A stretch of 64,000 nt of DNA from Prorocentrum cordatum (lineage: Eukaryota; Sar; Dinophyceae; Prorocentrales; Prorocentraceae): NCBI GenBank assembly GCA_963575745.1, contig CAUYUJ010010424.1:397389-461388 (forward strand). The letters are read 5' to 3'. Under the pieces are notes generated by a model. That model had not been told where the DNA came from and searched no databases. It saw only the letters and a list, made by a program, of their open reading frames with translations. Below, piece by piece: positions 33,690 to 43,200 of this stretch. The first letter of the stretch is position 1. Each line of letters starts with the position of its first letter. Made by a program: the position numbers and the translations under genes.

Positions 33690-34255
33690 GGGTGCCCTGG
33701 ATGCCCTTGCAGACGATCCTCTGCATGTGCTTTCCGGCTTCCGGGGCTCCCGAAGCCCTTGCTGGGCCTAGGCAACAGGCCCAAGTCGGTCAGGAGGGCG
33801 ATTGGACGACCCCACCAGAGCGCATGGAGGCCCCAGACACCCACCAGTCGCCCCAAGACGACCGAAGAAGATCCCCAAGAGGCATTCGAAACGCAACAAA
33901 AAAACATGGATTTCTTATTTTGTTGTATGATGTTGGGGATGCTCTGTTCTCCGGTCTTCCGGGCGTACGAGACCGCCCAGGAGGCCAGATAATCGACCTA
34001 AATTTCACCAATAGGGCTTCCAGGCAGTCCAAGAGGAGCCCCAAGACGGCCCAACAGGGTCCCAAGATAGCCCGAAGAGAGCCCCATGACGGCCCCAAAG
34101 ATGGCCCCACGACGGCTCCCGAATCATTCCAAATCGTGACCCGGTCGTCCACGGAGACCGCGGTTGGAAGCAGGGTGACCCGGGGATGCCCCCAAGGCCC
34201 CCAGAAGGAGCCCAGGAGGCTTCCAGAAGGCCCCACCAAGCCTTTAAACATGTTG
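33690..34255 (-). repeat. CTTGGGGCC-type repeat block, minus orientation
   Basis: Reverse-complement form (GGCCCCAAGA, CCCCAAGACGGCCC) of the repeat in the large array. It ends at the TATG/TA microsatellite. Another minus-orientation block at 51660-52290 shares GGGTGGCCCGAGGAAGC-like and GGCAACGGGCCCAGATCG-like modules with it. Confidence 0.75.
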
Positions 34256-34345
34256 TATGTATGTATGTATCTTTATATATAGATGTATATATATATAGGT
34301 GTATATATATATATATAGGTGTGTATATATATATATACAAGATTT
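34253..34345. repeat. (TATG)n/(TA)n microsatellite
   Basis: TATGTATG then TA runs interrupted by GGTG, similar to the TA tracts flanking the YR element. Confidence 0.95.
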
Positions 34346-34439
34346 TACCGGCTCGCTTCGCTTCGCCTTTAAAATCTTGGTCGCATGGCGTCAGCGAGGT
34401 TCGCCTCGACCCGTGGTCGCACGCACCGCGGTCTGATTT

Positions 34440-35040
34440 GGCAATGAGGCTCACGGGGCCCATAGGGCTGATACGACTCATTGGGTTCTTTGGGTCAGTG
34501 TGCTGAAAGGCTCTTTGCCGTGACTGGATCTTAGAAGTTCGGGGGCGGAATGTGGAGATGGGAAACGTCGGGCATCGCGGCACCTGGGGGCCATGGGGTT
34601 TCCAGTGTCCGCAGCCGAGCTTGAATTCAGAAGGGGCTCTCGGGCTGATGAGCTTATTGGGCGCGGAGGCGCGGAGCGCCCAAGGCATCGCCGAAACCAA
34701 TGGTCTTTGGCCACGTGGACCGCGTCGGCTCATGGGGTTTCCTCGGATCATGGGGCCCATGGCGGTCATTTTGCCCACTGGGCCCGGAAGGGTGATCAGG
34801 TTCAGGACGGGTCGTCCGGGTCGTAGGGCTCATAGGGTCGACGGGGCCCATGGGGCTCATAGGGCTCGTCATGCTCTGTGGGCTAGCGTGGGCCGTGGGG
34901 TGCATGAGTCTGAAAGGGCTCTCAGCGCGCTTCACCCGCGTGAACGCCCTGAGCGGCATGGGGCCCATGGGGTGCACAGGGCCCGCAGGGGTCATAGGGC
35001 TTATAGAGCTCATGAGGCTCATAGGGCTGGAGAGGAGTAT
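34440..35040. repeat. Degenerate GGGCTCATA nonamer satellite, left block
   Basis: Nine-bp motif GGGCTCATA and variants (GGGCCCATG, GGGCTGATG) spaced irregularly. It is the diverged edge of the array continuing at 36690-37545. The gene at 35160-36392 lies between the two blocks. Confidence 0.7.
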
Positions 35041-35159
35041 GGCGGGAGAGGCGCAAGCATGGCGGAGAAGGCGGAGTACAGCATGGAGAGTGTAAGAGGA
35101 GAGGAGGAGGAGCGCGAGGCGGCGAGGCGGCCCTGTGGCGGGGCGGTCAGCAGTCGCGT

Positions 35160-36392
35160 CTACGCGAACGGCACGCCGTCGTCCTTGTGCAGTTTGGGCA
35201 GGCGCGGACGCAGGCAGAAAGCCATTGTGAGGTCCCGCAGTCGGAGCGGTTTTTGTCCTGGGCCGAAGCGGCCATTAATCCACTCCAGGTGCCGGCGCGC
35301 CGCGGCGAAGTTCAGAATGCCGAGCTCGGCAGCGCCCTCGGCGGTTCCAGGGAGATAGCGCGCGATAGTGTCCCAGTCCTCGGCGGACCATTCCGTGTCG
35401 ACCGTCCTGGAAGCCAGGGCGTCTATAAGCCGCAGATGGTGTCCCCGAGTGTACTTGCACCCCGCGTGCAAGAGGGGGAGTTTCGTCTTCGACGTTTCGA
35501 GGGTGAGGTCGAGGGCTCGCGGTGTTCTAGCCTCGAGCTGCAGGTCCGCAGTGGCGGCGGCGTGGTCGAGCAGGCTGTGCATGCCCGTGGGGCTGCGCAG
35601 GAGTTGGTCTAGAACGGGTGTGCCCCCCACTGGGCGCGACGTGTCCCAGCGAGTCTCCTTCACGGGGTAGGCACGGACAGCTGCTGCCATGGCGAGTGCG
35701 TTGGCCTCTGTTGGCTCGGTGGAGGCCGCGGCCAGCGCCGCTAGGGCGGCGCAAACAGGCCGACGGCGAGGCACGATGTGCAGCAAGGACAGCCACCACA
35801 GCGCGTGGGATTCGGTGCAAGCCGGTCTGGAGCGAAGCTCGTCGTACGCGTGGTACATGGTGACCACGTCGGCGCGCTGGTCCATGCGAGTCCACACGGA
35901 CAACGCAGCCGATGCGTCCCGGAGAAGGTTGTCTGCAAAGTCCTGGAAGTCCGGGTCTGGCCGCCAGGGTGGTTCTCTGGCAGGGCCAGGACCCTCCGGT
36001 GACGAGGCCTCGGCGTCCGCAGCAGGGGGCTCGTCAGCGATGGGAAACGTCGCTGGCGCGTCCTCGATGGCGAGGATGGGGTCTACGCAAGGAAGGTCGG
36101 CATCGGCGTCGTCGCCCGCGCGCAGTGCGACGAGCTCAGCCTCCAGTGTCCGAATCTTCCGAAGAGCCCAGGAGGTATCCGTGCGCGGCGGTGGGTCGGG
36201 CTCCGTCCAATGCGCGGCCAAGCGCTGCAGCAAGATGCTGCGGGCTCCGCCGCACGGAACGCCATTGGCGCTGCAAGTGGACGAAAGAGTTGCCCACGAC
36301 GCCGCAAAAATTGCATCGTCGATCGTGGTCAAAGGCGGCACGCCACCTGTGGAACATCGATGCTTGCGTTTGGCGGGCGGGTTTGCTGCCAT
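35160..36392 (-). CDS. Hypothetical protein with N-terminal SAP-like segment
   Basis: 410 codons, intronless, starting at the ATG at 36392 (MAANPPAKRKHRCS). The frame is open further upstream, but that part reads into satellite and Leu/Pro-rich sequence, so this Met is preferred. Residues ~25-56 (IDDAIFAASWATLSSTCSAN, then GVPCGGARSILLQRLAAHW) resemble a SAP DNA-binding helix-turn-helix. Residues ~65-80 may form a short coiled coil (LRKIRTLEAELVALR). An acidic Pro/Ala linker follows, then a helical C-terminal half (DFQDFADNLLRDASAALSVW, WWLSLLHIVPRRRPVC, WSAEDWDTIARYLPG). No enzyme motif is seen. It is a single-copy gene-like island inside a satellite, and could be a retroposed host gene or the gag-like remnant of another element. 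Confidence 0.55.
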   Translation of the reverse strand: MAANPPAKRKHRCSTGGVPPLTTIDDAIFAASWATLSSTCSANGVPCGGARSILLQRLAAHWTEPDPPPRTDTSWALRKIRTLEAELVALRAGDDADADLPCVDPILAIEDAPATFPIADEPPAADAEASSPEGPGPAREPPWRPDPDFQDFADNLLRDASAALSVWTRMDQRADVVTMYHAYDELRSRPACTESHALWWLSLLHIVPRRRPVCAALAALAAASTEPTEANALAMAAAVRAYPVKETRWDTSRPVGGTPVLDQLLRSPTGMHSLLDHAAATADLQLEARTPRALDLTLETSKTKLPLLHAGCKYTRGHHLRLIDALASRTVDTEWSAEDWDTIARYLPGTAEGAAELGILNFAAARRHLEWINGRFGPGQKPLRLRDLTMAFCLRPRLPKLHKDDGVPFA

Positions 36393-36689
36393 GGGGAACG
36401 CAAACACAGCAGAGCGCGAAGGGAAAGAAGTTCGAGCCGAGTGGCCACTGGGATTGGGCGAGCAGCAAATGTGCGGAAGAAGGATTTGCAAAGAAGCACA
36501 CGAGGGAGGTAGAGAAGGCAGAGAGGGGGGGAGAAGGGGAGCGAAGTAAAGTACGAGGACGCTGCAGAGGCGCATGGATTCGAGCAGGGATGTGGCCTGA
36601 CCGGACGGGCTTGGCAGTGCTCTTTCGCCATGTCCTGCCTCCACTTCAGCGTGCGGTTTGTAGGGCTCGTCAGCCCGAGAACTTCCGGA

Positions 36690-37545
36690 GGACGGTGCAG
36701 GGCTCGTAGGGCTCATGGGGGTCATGTAGCAGCATAGGGGAGCATGTGGCTCATGTAGCTCACAGAGGGCACATGCAGAAAGGGAGCAGTGGTACCGCAG
36801 GATTAGAGCTGACTTGCGGCCCTGTTGGAACTCTCTTTGGCTGTCTTGGGCGTGTCTTCGGCTGTCTTGGGGCTGTATTGGGGCCGTCTTGGGCTCATAG
36901 GGCGCATAGGGCTCATAGGGCTCGTAGGGCTCAAAGGGCTCGTAGAGCTCACTCGGCTCATAGGTCTCGTAGGGCTCACAGGGCTCATGGGGCTCATAGG
37001 GCTCGTACGGCTCATAGGGCTCATAGGGCTCATGGGGCTCGTAGGGCTCGTAGGGCGCATAGGGTTCATAGGGCCCGTAGGGCTCATAGGGGCCATCAGG
37101 CTCACAGGGCTCTTGGGGCCCATAGGGCTCACAGTGCTTGCAGGGCTCATGGGGCTAATAGGGCTCGCAGGACTCGTAGGGCTCATCGGGCTCATATGGC
37201 TCAGTGGGTCCATCGGGCTCACAGGGCTCATAGGGCTCGTAGGGCTCATGGGGCTCATAGGGCTCATAGGGCTCATAGGGCTCATAGGGCTCACCGGGGT
37301 CACGGGGCTCATAGGGCTCATCGGGCTGACACGGCTCATAAGGCTCATAGGGCTCATGGGGCTCACACGGATCGTAAGGATCATAGGGCGCACAGGGCTC
37401 ATGGGGCTCGTAGGGCTCCTCATAGGGCTCATAGGGCTCATAGGGCTCGTAGGGGTCATAGATGGGGCTCATAAGCCCCGTAGGGTTCATAGGGATCGTA
37501 GGGGTCGTAGGGCGCATAGGGCTCATAGGGTCCATAGGGCTCATA
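36690..37545. repeat. GGGCTCATA nonamer satellite, right block
   Basis: About 70 copies of GGGCTCATA/GGGCTCGTA in tandem. Because the unit is a multiple of three, long open frames in every phase (Gly-Leu-Ile, Pro-Met-Ser, Arg-Ala-His) are artefacts. Confidence 0.95.
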
Positions 37546-37589
37546 GGGGGGCTCGCGGAGCTTGCACGTCTTGTCGACTCATTGTTGCC

Positions 37590-38225
37590 GTCGTGGAAGC
37601 CCAGGGCACAAATGAGGTGGGAGCGTATTTATTTCCGAAGGATGTTAATGACTGTAGCTTCCTGGGGCCGCATTGGGAGACCCTTGGGTGCGTTATTGAG
37701 CCGTCTTGGGGGCTGTTTTGGGGATCCCTGGGGGCATTTTTTGGGCCTCTCGGGGGCTTGAGACCTGATTGGGGCGTCTGGGGAGAGTCTGGGGCCTCTC
37801 GGGGGCCTCTTGGTGCGTCATGTTCCTCCTTTTCGGCTTCTGTTGGGGGAGTCTTGGGGCCTCCTGGGCTCGTCCCGGGCGCTCGTTGGAGAGTCTTGAG
37901 GCCGTCTTGGGCCGTCCTGGGGCTGTCGTGGGGACCTCTTGTGCCTCCTTTGGGCGGTTTTGGGGGCCTATGGGGCCGTCGTGAAGTGCAGAAAGCGGAG
38001 AAAGCGGAAACGGCCAAATACTCTGAAAAACTGTACGAAATTGACGAAATTAGTCTCTCGAAGCCTTCTTGGGGAGCCTCTCTGAGCTCTCTTGGGACCT
38101 CTTGGGAGCCTTTTGGGCCGTGTGTGGTCCCTCTGTGAGCGCTCATGGGCCGTCCCGGAGCGATCTTGGGCCGTCTCGGGTCTCCTCGGGACCGTCCGGG
38201 AAGCGTTCGTGGGCCTGGCCGAGCG
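37590..38225 (+). repeat. CTTGGGGCC-type repeat block next to the retrotransposon
   Basis: Runs of TCTTGGGGCC, CTCTTGGGACC and GCCGTCTTGGGCC with the AT-richer core (GCGGAAACGGCCAAATACTC, ACGAAATTGACGAAATTAG) seen in the large array. It ends about 110 bp before the TA tract holding the YR element. Confidence 0.75.
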
Positions 38226-38327
38226 GCGCAGGGCGGCCTGGAGGGGGTCCGAATCCGAACATTCGACTTTCACGTCCGAGGGGCCGAATTTATGTACGGG
38301 GGGGGGGTCCTTATAAGAATATTCGAG

Positions 38328-38333
<6 letters not shown>

Positions 38334-38374
<41 letters not shown>
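38334..38374. repeat. (TA)n microsatellite, left target flank
   Basis: About 20 TA repeats immediately left of the retrotransposon terminus. The matching tract resumes right after the element at 45313. Confidence 0.95.
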
Positions 38375-38377
<3 letters not shown>

Positions 38378-38462
38378 TGCGTGCACGGGAAGGTTGTGAG
38401 CGAAATGATTTGATGAGACAGGTCAGAAACGAACCAATCTAAATGGGAGACCCCTGGACTCC
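38375..38462 (+). repeat. Split direct repeat A1
   Basis: 88-bp left terminus starting CAGTGCGTGCACGGGAAGGT and ending GACCCCTGGACTCC. It is repeated at 45088-45175 with two substitutions (T/C at unit position 35 and A/G near position 74). Confidence 0.95.
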
Positions 38463-38744
38463 TTAATCTGGAGGCCGTGTGCCCGCCCGCGTGGCTGCCG
38501 CCCGAGGACGGAGGAGACGCTTGTCCTCCTTGTCCCGAGGCGCCGCCTTGCGAGGCGACTCCCGCCGTCTGCCCGGCCCCCGAGCTGGCGCAGGCTCAGG
38601 CGGAGCCTGAGGCGGACCCTCTCGGCGCCCTCGTGGCGGCGGTCCCTGGCGTGCTGGTGGCGCTGCTGCTGGAGGCGCACCGCGCCTTGCGAGGCTGCTG
38701 TGGCCGAAGGCCCAAGGCTGCGGAGGCTGTGATCGGAGGGCGCG
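38463..38744 (+). other. 5' leader of the retrotransposon, possibly coding an extra gag N-terminus
   Basis: Between A1 and the gag ATG, a different phase (from GTG at 38477) is open to 38821. It encodes Cys/Pro/Glu-rich sequence followed by a hydrophobic stretch (LGALVAAVPGVLVALLLEAH) and CCGRR. Related gag proteins may carry such a hydrophobic start, so a frame change near 38740 could join it to gag. It may equally be an untranslated leader. Confidence 0.35.
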
Positions 38745-40220
38745 ATGGCGCTGCTCCCGCGAGACGAGGGGCTGGAGTGGTGGAGGCGGCTGCTGCCTGG
38801 CCAGCGGCTCGTCGTAAGATATAGTGACGATCAGGTGGATCACGAACGCGTGCTCCTCTACCCGAGCTTGCCGCCGGGCACCTGGGCCGCGTTGACGCCT
38901 GACGGCGACGAGTACGAGGGGGACTACACGGGCGCGAGCCCGCAGACTGGGCCCGAGGGCGCGGCCTTGAGGCCAGCAGGCGGAGGCGCGCCCGAGGGCT
39001 GGCCGCGGCCGATCTACCGCTTTCGGACGGCCCTCTCGGTGGAGGAGCTCAAGGCGGCGATCGTGCGTGGCCGCGCGCTGGTGGAGGAGCGTCTGCCAGG
39101 GATCGCGCCCAGGCCGCCTGCGGAGGTAGCGTGCCCGGACGACAGGCTGGTGGAGTGGGCGGACCTCTTCGGCGAGGCGGCCAGTGGTGCTGCGGCTGCG
39201 AGGGAAGCCGCCCCTCGCCCCGCTGGTGGGCGACCGCGTCTGGGTGGTGCCGAGCCCACGGAGAGCGCGGCGGTGGGCACCACCGTGGATCGCTCCGACG
39301 ACCGCTTCGTGCCGGCGACCGCGCTGGTGGGCCTCTTCATGTTCCCTGAGGGCCCGCGCCGCGTGGAGGCCCTGCTGGCGGGAGACCTCCCCGGCTATGC
39401 GGCGAGGCGGCGGCGCGAGATGGGCCTCAGCGACTTCCCCGCCGCCGAGTCCGACCGCGAGGGAGTCGCCCCCGCTGGGATGGCGGACCGCGAGCGCCTG
39501 GGCCGCCCTGTGGGCGCTGGAGGCGCTGCCGGGCCAGACGAGGTCGGCGGCGCAGCGACCCCTCCGCTTGGGGCCGGGGGCGGCGACGGCGGCGATCTTC
39601 GTATCTTGGAGGTGGACTACGACGCGCAGGGAGAGAGGTACAAGCCCTTCGGGACCGCCTGCCGAGAGAGTTCGCAAGAGACCTTCCCCGACCAGCCCAT
39701 CGAGGGGCCAGCTTCGGCCTTGACGATATGCAAGAACATGGAGCGTACGAGCGGCGACCCCAGATCCTGGCTGAGGGACTTCCTGAGGTCCAAGGGCATC
39801 GGCGACAATGACAGAGTGGCGCATGAGATGCGCGTTCTCTGCGACATCCTCTTCTGGGCCGCGGTCTGCGACCAAGTGAATCTAGGCGGCCTGATGTGCC
39901 TGGAGACGGCGGCGAGGAGGATCGCGGGGCTGGTGGCGGTGTACTCCGACCCGGCCAAGCCTGTGTGGGGCCGCGCCCGCCTGTACACTGGCGCCGCGTC
40001 TTCGGACGACATCGCGGGTCAGGCCCTGCTGCAGTTCGCCACCAGGAAGATGAAGGAGCAGCAGGAGGCCCACGCGGTGCTCTCGTATGGCAAGGGCCCG
40101 CAGCGCACCGAGGGCGACGGCACCATCGACGACGGCGGCAAGGGTCGGCCGGGGCGCCCGCCACCGAGGAACCCGAAGGGAGGCGCGGGGGGGGCTGACG
40201 CTCCCCCCAAGGGGCAATGA
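38745..40220 (+). CDS. Gag-like protein of the YR retrotransposon
   Basis: 491 codons from the ATG at 38745 (MALLPRDEGLEWWRRLLPGQ). The N-terminal part has DHERVLLYPSLPPGTWAALT followed by PDGDEYEGDY. This WxxLTPDGDxYxxD pattern I associate with dinoflagellate retroelement gag proteins. The middle is Ala/Pro/Gly-rich. The region from about residue 320 is conserved-looking (ASALTICKNMERTSGDPRSW, then LRDFLRSKGIGDNDRVAHEM and LCDILFWAAVCDQVNLGGL) and is probably the capsid-like helical domain. A basic Gly/Pro tail ends the protein. No zinc knuckle is seen. The stop TGA (40218-40220) overlaps the ATG of pol (40217) as ATGA, suggesting coupled re-initiation or a minus-one shift. Confidence 0.75.
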   Translation: MALLPRDEGLEWWRRLLPGQRLVVRYSDDQVDHERVLLYPSLPPGTWAALTPDGDEYEGDYTGASPQTGPEGAALRPAGGGAPEGWPRPIYRFRTALSVEELKAAIVRGRALVEERLPGIAPRPPAEVACPDDRLVEWADLFGEAASGAAAAREAAPRPAGGRPRLGGAEPTESAAVGTTVDRSDDRFVPATALVGLFMFPEGPRRVEALLAGDLPGYAARRRREMGLSDFPAAESDREGVAPAGMADRERLGRPVGAGGAAGPDEVGGAATPPLGAGGGDGGDLRILEVDYDAQGERYKPFGTACRESSQETFPDQPIEGPASALTICKNMERTSGDPRSWLRDFLRSKGIGDNDRVAHEMRVLCDILFWAAVCDQVNLGGLMCLETAARRIAGLVAVYSDPAKPVWGRARLYTGAASSDDIAGQALLQFATRKMKEQQEAHAVLSYGKGPQRTEGDGTIDDGGKGRPGRPPPRNPKGGAGGADAPPKGQ

Positions 40221-43200
40221 TGGCCCCTACGGCCGGGGGGGACCCCGTCCCCGGCCGAGATTCAGGGGTGACGCGGGGTCGGCTTGCCGCCTCGCGCTGT
40301 GCCAGGGAGCTGTTCCCGCTGCCGCGCTGGCGCCTGCCTGAGCTGCCCGTGGCCGACTCCGTTCGGAGTATGGCCCTGCGGCGGCGCGAGAGGCTGGTGT
40401 TCAAGATGGGTAACGAGGCGGTGGATGCTCTGAACTGGCTTGCTGGCTTTCGGGACGGACCGGCCTACTTCGATCCCGACCCGATGCAGCTTGAAGTTTT
40501 GGAGCGGATCTGCGAGTTAGCCTCGCGGCGGTACCCAGGTCCTGACGCTCTCAGTGAACGCGCGGCCGTCCGCCGGCTGCTGCGCGGGCATGCACCGTGC
40601 GATGGGACGGGATGCCTCGCCCGTGTCGCGCCTTTCAGAAATGGCCTTGTTTCGTTACCCGAGACAGTGGAGGGCTGCCCGCCGTTTGAGGACGTGGCCC
40701 CTCCAGAGGTCCAGCGATTCCTGAAGGAACATCCCGAGCGCATGCTGCGCGCTGACAGCCCCTCTTCTACCGTGACGCCTTACTTCGACCCCGCGCTGAA
40801 GCGCAGCGTGAAGACCTACAGACAGTTCATCAGCGACCTGCGCCGACGCGGCTTGGTGGGCTGGACCACGCGCCCGCGATGCCAGGTCGGCCTCTTCTTT
40901 GTCGAGAAGGACGGAGGTCAGCGGCTCAGGCTCATCCTTGACGCCAGGCCCGCGAACCTTCTATTCGAGCCGCCGCCGGGCGTCAGCCTCTTGAGCGCGG
41001 AGGGCCTCAGCCGAGTCGAGATCGCCCTGCCAGATGGCCTGGGCCCCTGGAGCGAGGAGGCGGAGCGGCTCCTCGGCAGCTACTCTTTGCACGTGGGCCT
41101 GGCCGACGTGAAGGACTGCTTCAACTGGTTGCGACTTCCTGGATGGCTCTCCGAGTACCTCTGCCTCCCCGTCGTGCCAGCGTACTTGCTCGGCGCGGAG
41201 GGCCAGATCTGGGAAGGCAGGACACTGGAGAGGCACGATCTGGTGAGTCCGTGCTGGGCCGTCTTCCCGATGAGCTTCACGTGGAGCTTGTGGGCTGCCC
41301 AGCGGATCAACGAGTACCAGGCGAGCTCCATCTGCCCGCAGCTGCGCGAGAGCCCCTTGACTGACCGTGGAAGGCCCCCCGTCTTCGGCCCCAGCGTCCC
41401 CAAGGGCCACGTCTCGCACTGCATGTACGTCGACAACCTGGGCGTGGCCTCCACCGACGAGCCCATCGTCACCGATGCGATCGCGCAGCTGGTTGAGGGT
41501 TTCGACCAGCGCGACCTCCTCCTCCACGGCAGCTCCGTGGGCACCGAGGTCGAGACGCTGGGCACCGAGGTTTCGGGGGCCCTCTGGAAGACGAGAGTGA
41601 CGCAGAAACGGTTCTGGCTCATTCGACAGGCCCTGAGCGGCCTCCTGCGACGCCGCCGCCTCGCGGGCTGGGCGGTTGAGGTCCTGGTGGGCCACTGCGC
41701 GTTTGCGGGGCTGCTGAGCAGAGGTACGTTGAGCGTATTCCATACAGTCTATGCTTTCATGCGGAAGTCTTATGCCGAACCTAGGATGCTGTGGCTCGAA
41801 GCCCGCCAGGAGCTCGAGGCGTTCCGAGGCCTCCTCATCTTCTTAGAGAGTGACTGGGCGCTGCAGTGGAACGATCTGGTGGTGGCGATCGACAGCAGCC
41901 TGGAGGCAGGAGCTGTCTCGACCACCCGTTGGCCCCGATCGCTGGTGGCCGAGGTGGGTCGCGCGCAGGAGCGCGCCCGCTTCCGGGGGCCCGCGACGGT
42001 CAAGACCGACGGCGCTGCCGGGGGCGCTCCTGCTGCCCGCCGCGGCGCGCGAGAGGCGGCGCTGGAGGCGGCTGGCTTCTGGCGCGACGCCGATGGCGAG
42101 TGGCGGCTGGCCGAGGGCGCGATCGACGACGACGAGCAGGCCGCTGCGTGGGGGGCAGACCCGCCCTTCCCCGAGGTGCCCGCCGCGGGCTTGGCGAGTA
42201 GCCGCTGGCGCACCAAGCAGGTGCAGCGCTGGCGATTCGAGGAGGGCATCCTTAATAAGGAGGCCCAAGCGCTGGTGATGGGCGTCCGTCGCATCGCCCA
42301 GTCTGCGTTCGGTGCCGCCTGCCGTCAGCTGATTTTGTCGGATAACATGTCAGTTGTACTATCTTTTAACAGGAGTCGTGCGAAAGAGTTTGCTCTCCTC
42401 GTCCAGGTCCGCAGGTTTCAGGCCTACTGTCTCGCAAGGAATCTGAAGGTGTCTGTGAGGCGGGTTCCGTCTGAGTTGAATCCCGCCGATTATGGGTCTC
42501 GTGTTTTTGATAAGGAAGGGGCTAAGGAGTCTCTTGGTGCACTTCTTCCCGATACGCTTTTTTCAGAGGAGTCCAGGTTCGAAGGTCCCCCCGAGGTTCG
42601 CGCTCCCTTCCATTTTTACCCGCCTGAGAATTCTGTGCAGCGCCCGTTGCAGTGTGACCCTCAGAGAGCTCAGTTTGTTCTGCCCGAGTTGCCCGAGAAG
42701 TCCGACTGGTCTCTTGGTGCCCATGTTTGCTCTGGGCCTGTGTATTCGAGGTGCGGTCTGACGTCTTCGTATCCCGTTTCGGCTCAAAACTGTTTGCAGG
42801 CCCACTCCTTCGACGGGCCTTCGTCTTCGCATGCTGCGCCGAGGACTGCGGCGGGAGGCCCCGCCGCCTCCGCCCGGGGCTCCAGCGCGGCGACCGCGTC
42901 TGCTGGAGAGGGCCGCGTCGGCCGAGCCTGCAGCGCCGACCTCCCGACAGCTGGTGGCGCGAGCGTCGGGCAGCAGGACCCCCCGAGGGCCGCAGCGCCT
43001 GCCGGGGCTCACCGCGGCCCAGAGAGCGCAGGACTGGCAGGCCAGGTTGAGCTCGGCCGAGCTGCCGCCAGCGCCCAAACTGCCCGAGCACGAGCGCGAC
43101 CTCCAAGCCCTCCCCCAGGACTGGTCGCGCCCGATCGTGGCCGGCAGCGACGACGGCAGCAGCGCCTCCGACGATCAGCAGGTTGTGCCAGCCGGCGAGA

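Noticed and set aside
36746-38138. Forward frames over the GGGCTCATA satellite
   Set aside because: The nonamer unit is a multiple of three, so every phase stays open; repeats of Gly-Leu-Ile or Arg-Ala-His.
38463-39875. 470-codon minus-strand frame antisense to gag
   Set aside because: It is the complement of a well-supported gag gene in GC-rich DNA; Arg/Ala/Pro/His-rich with no domain.
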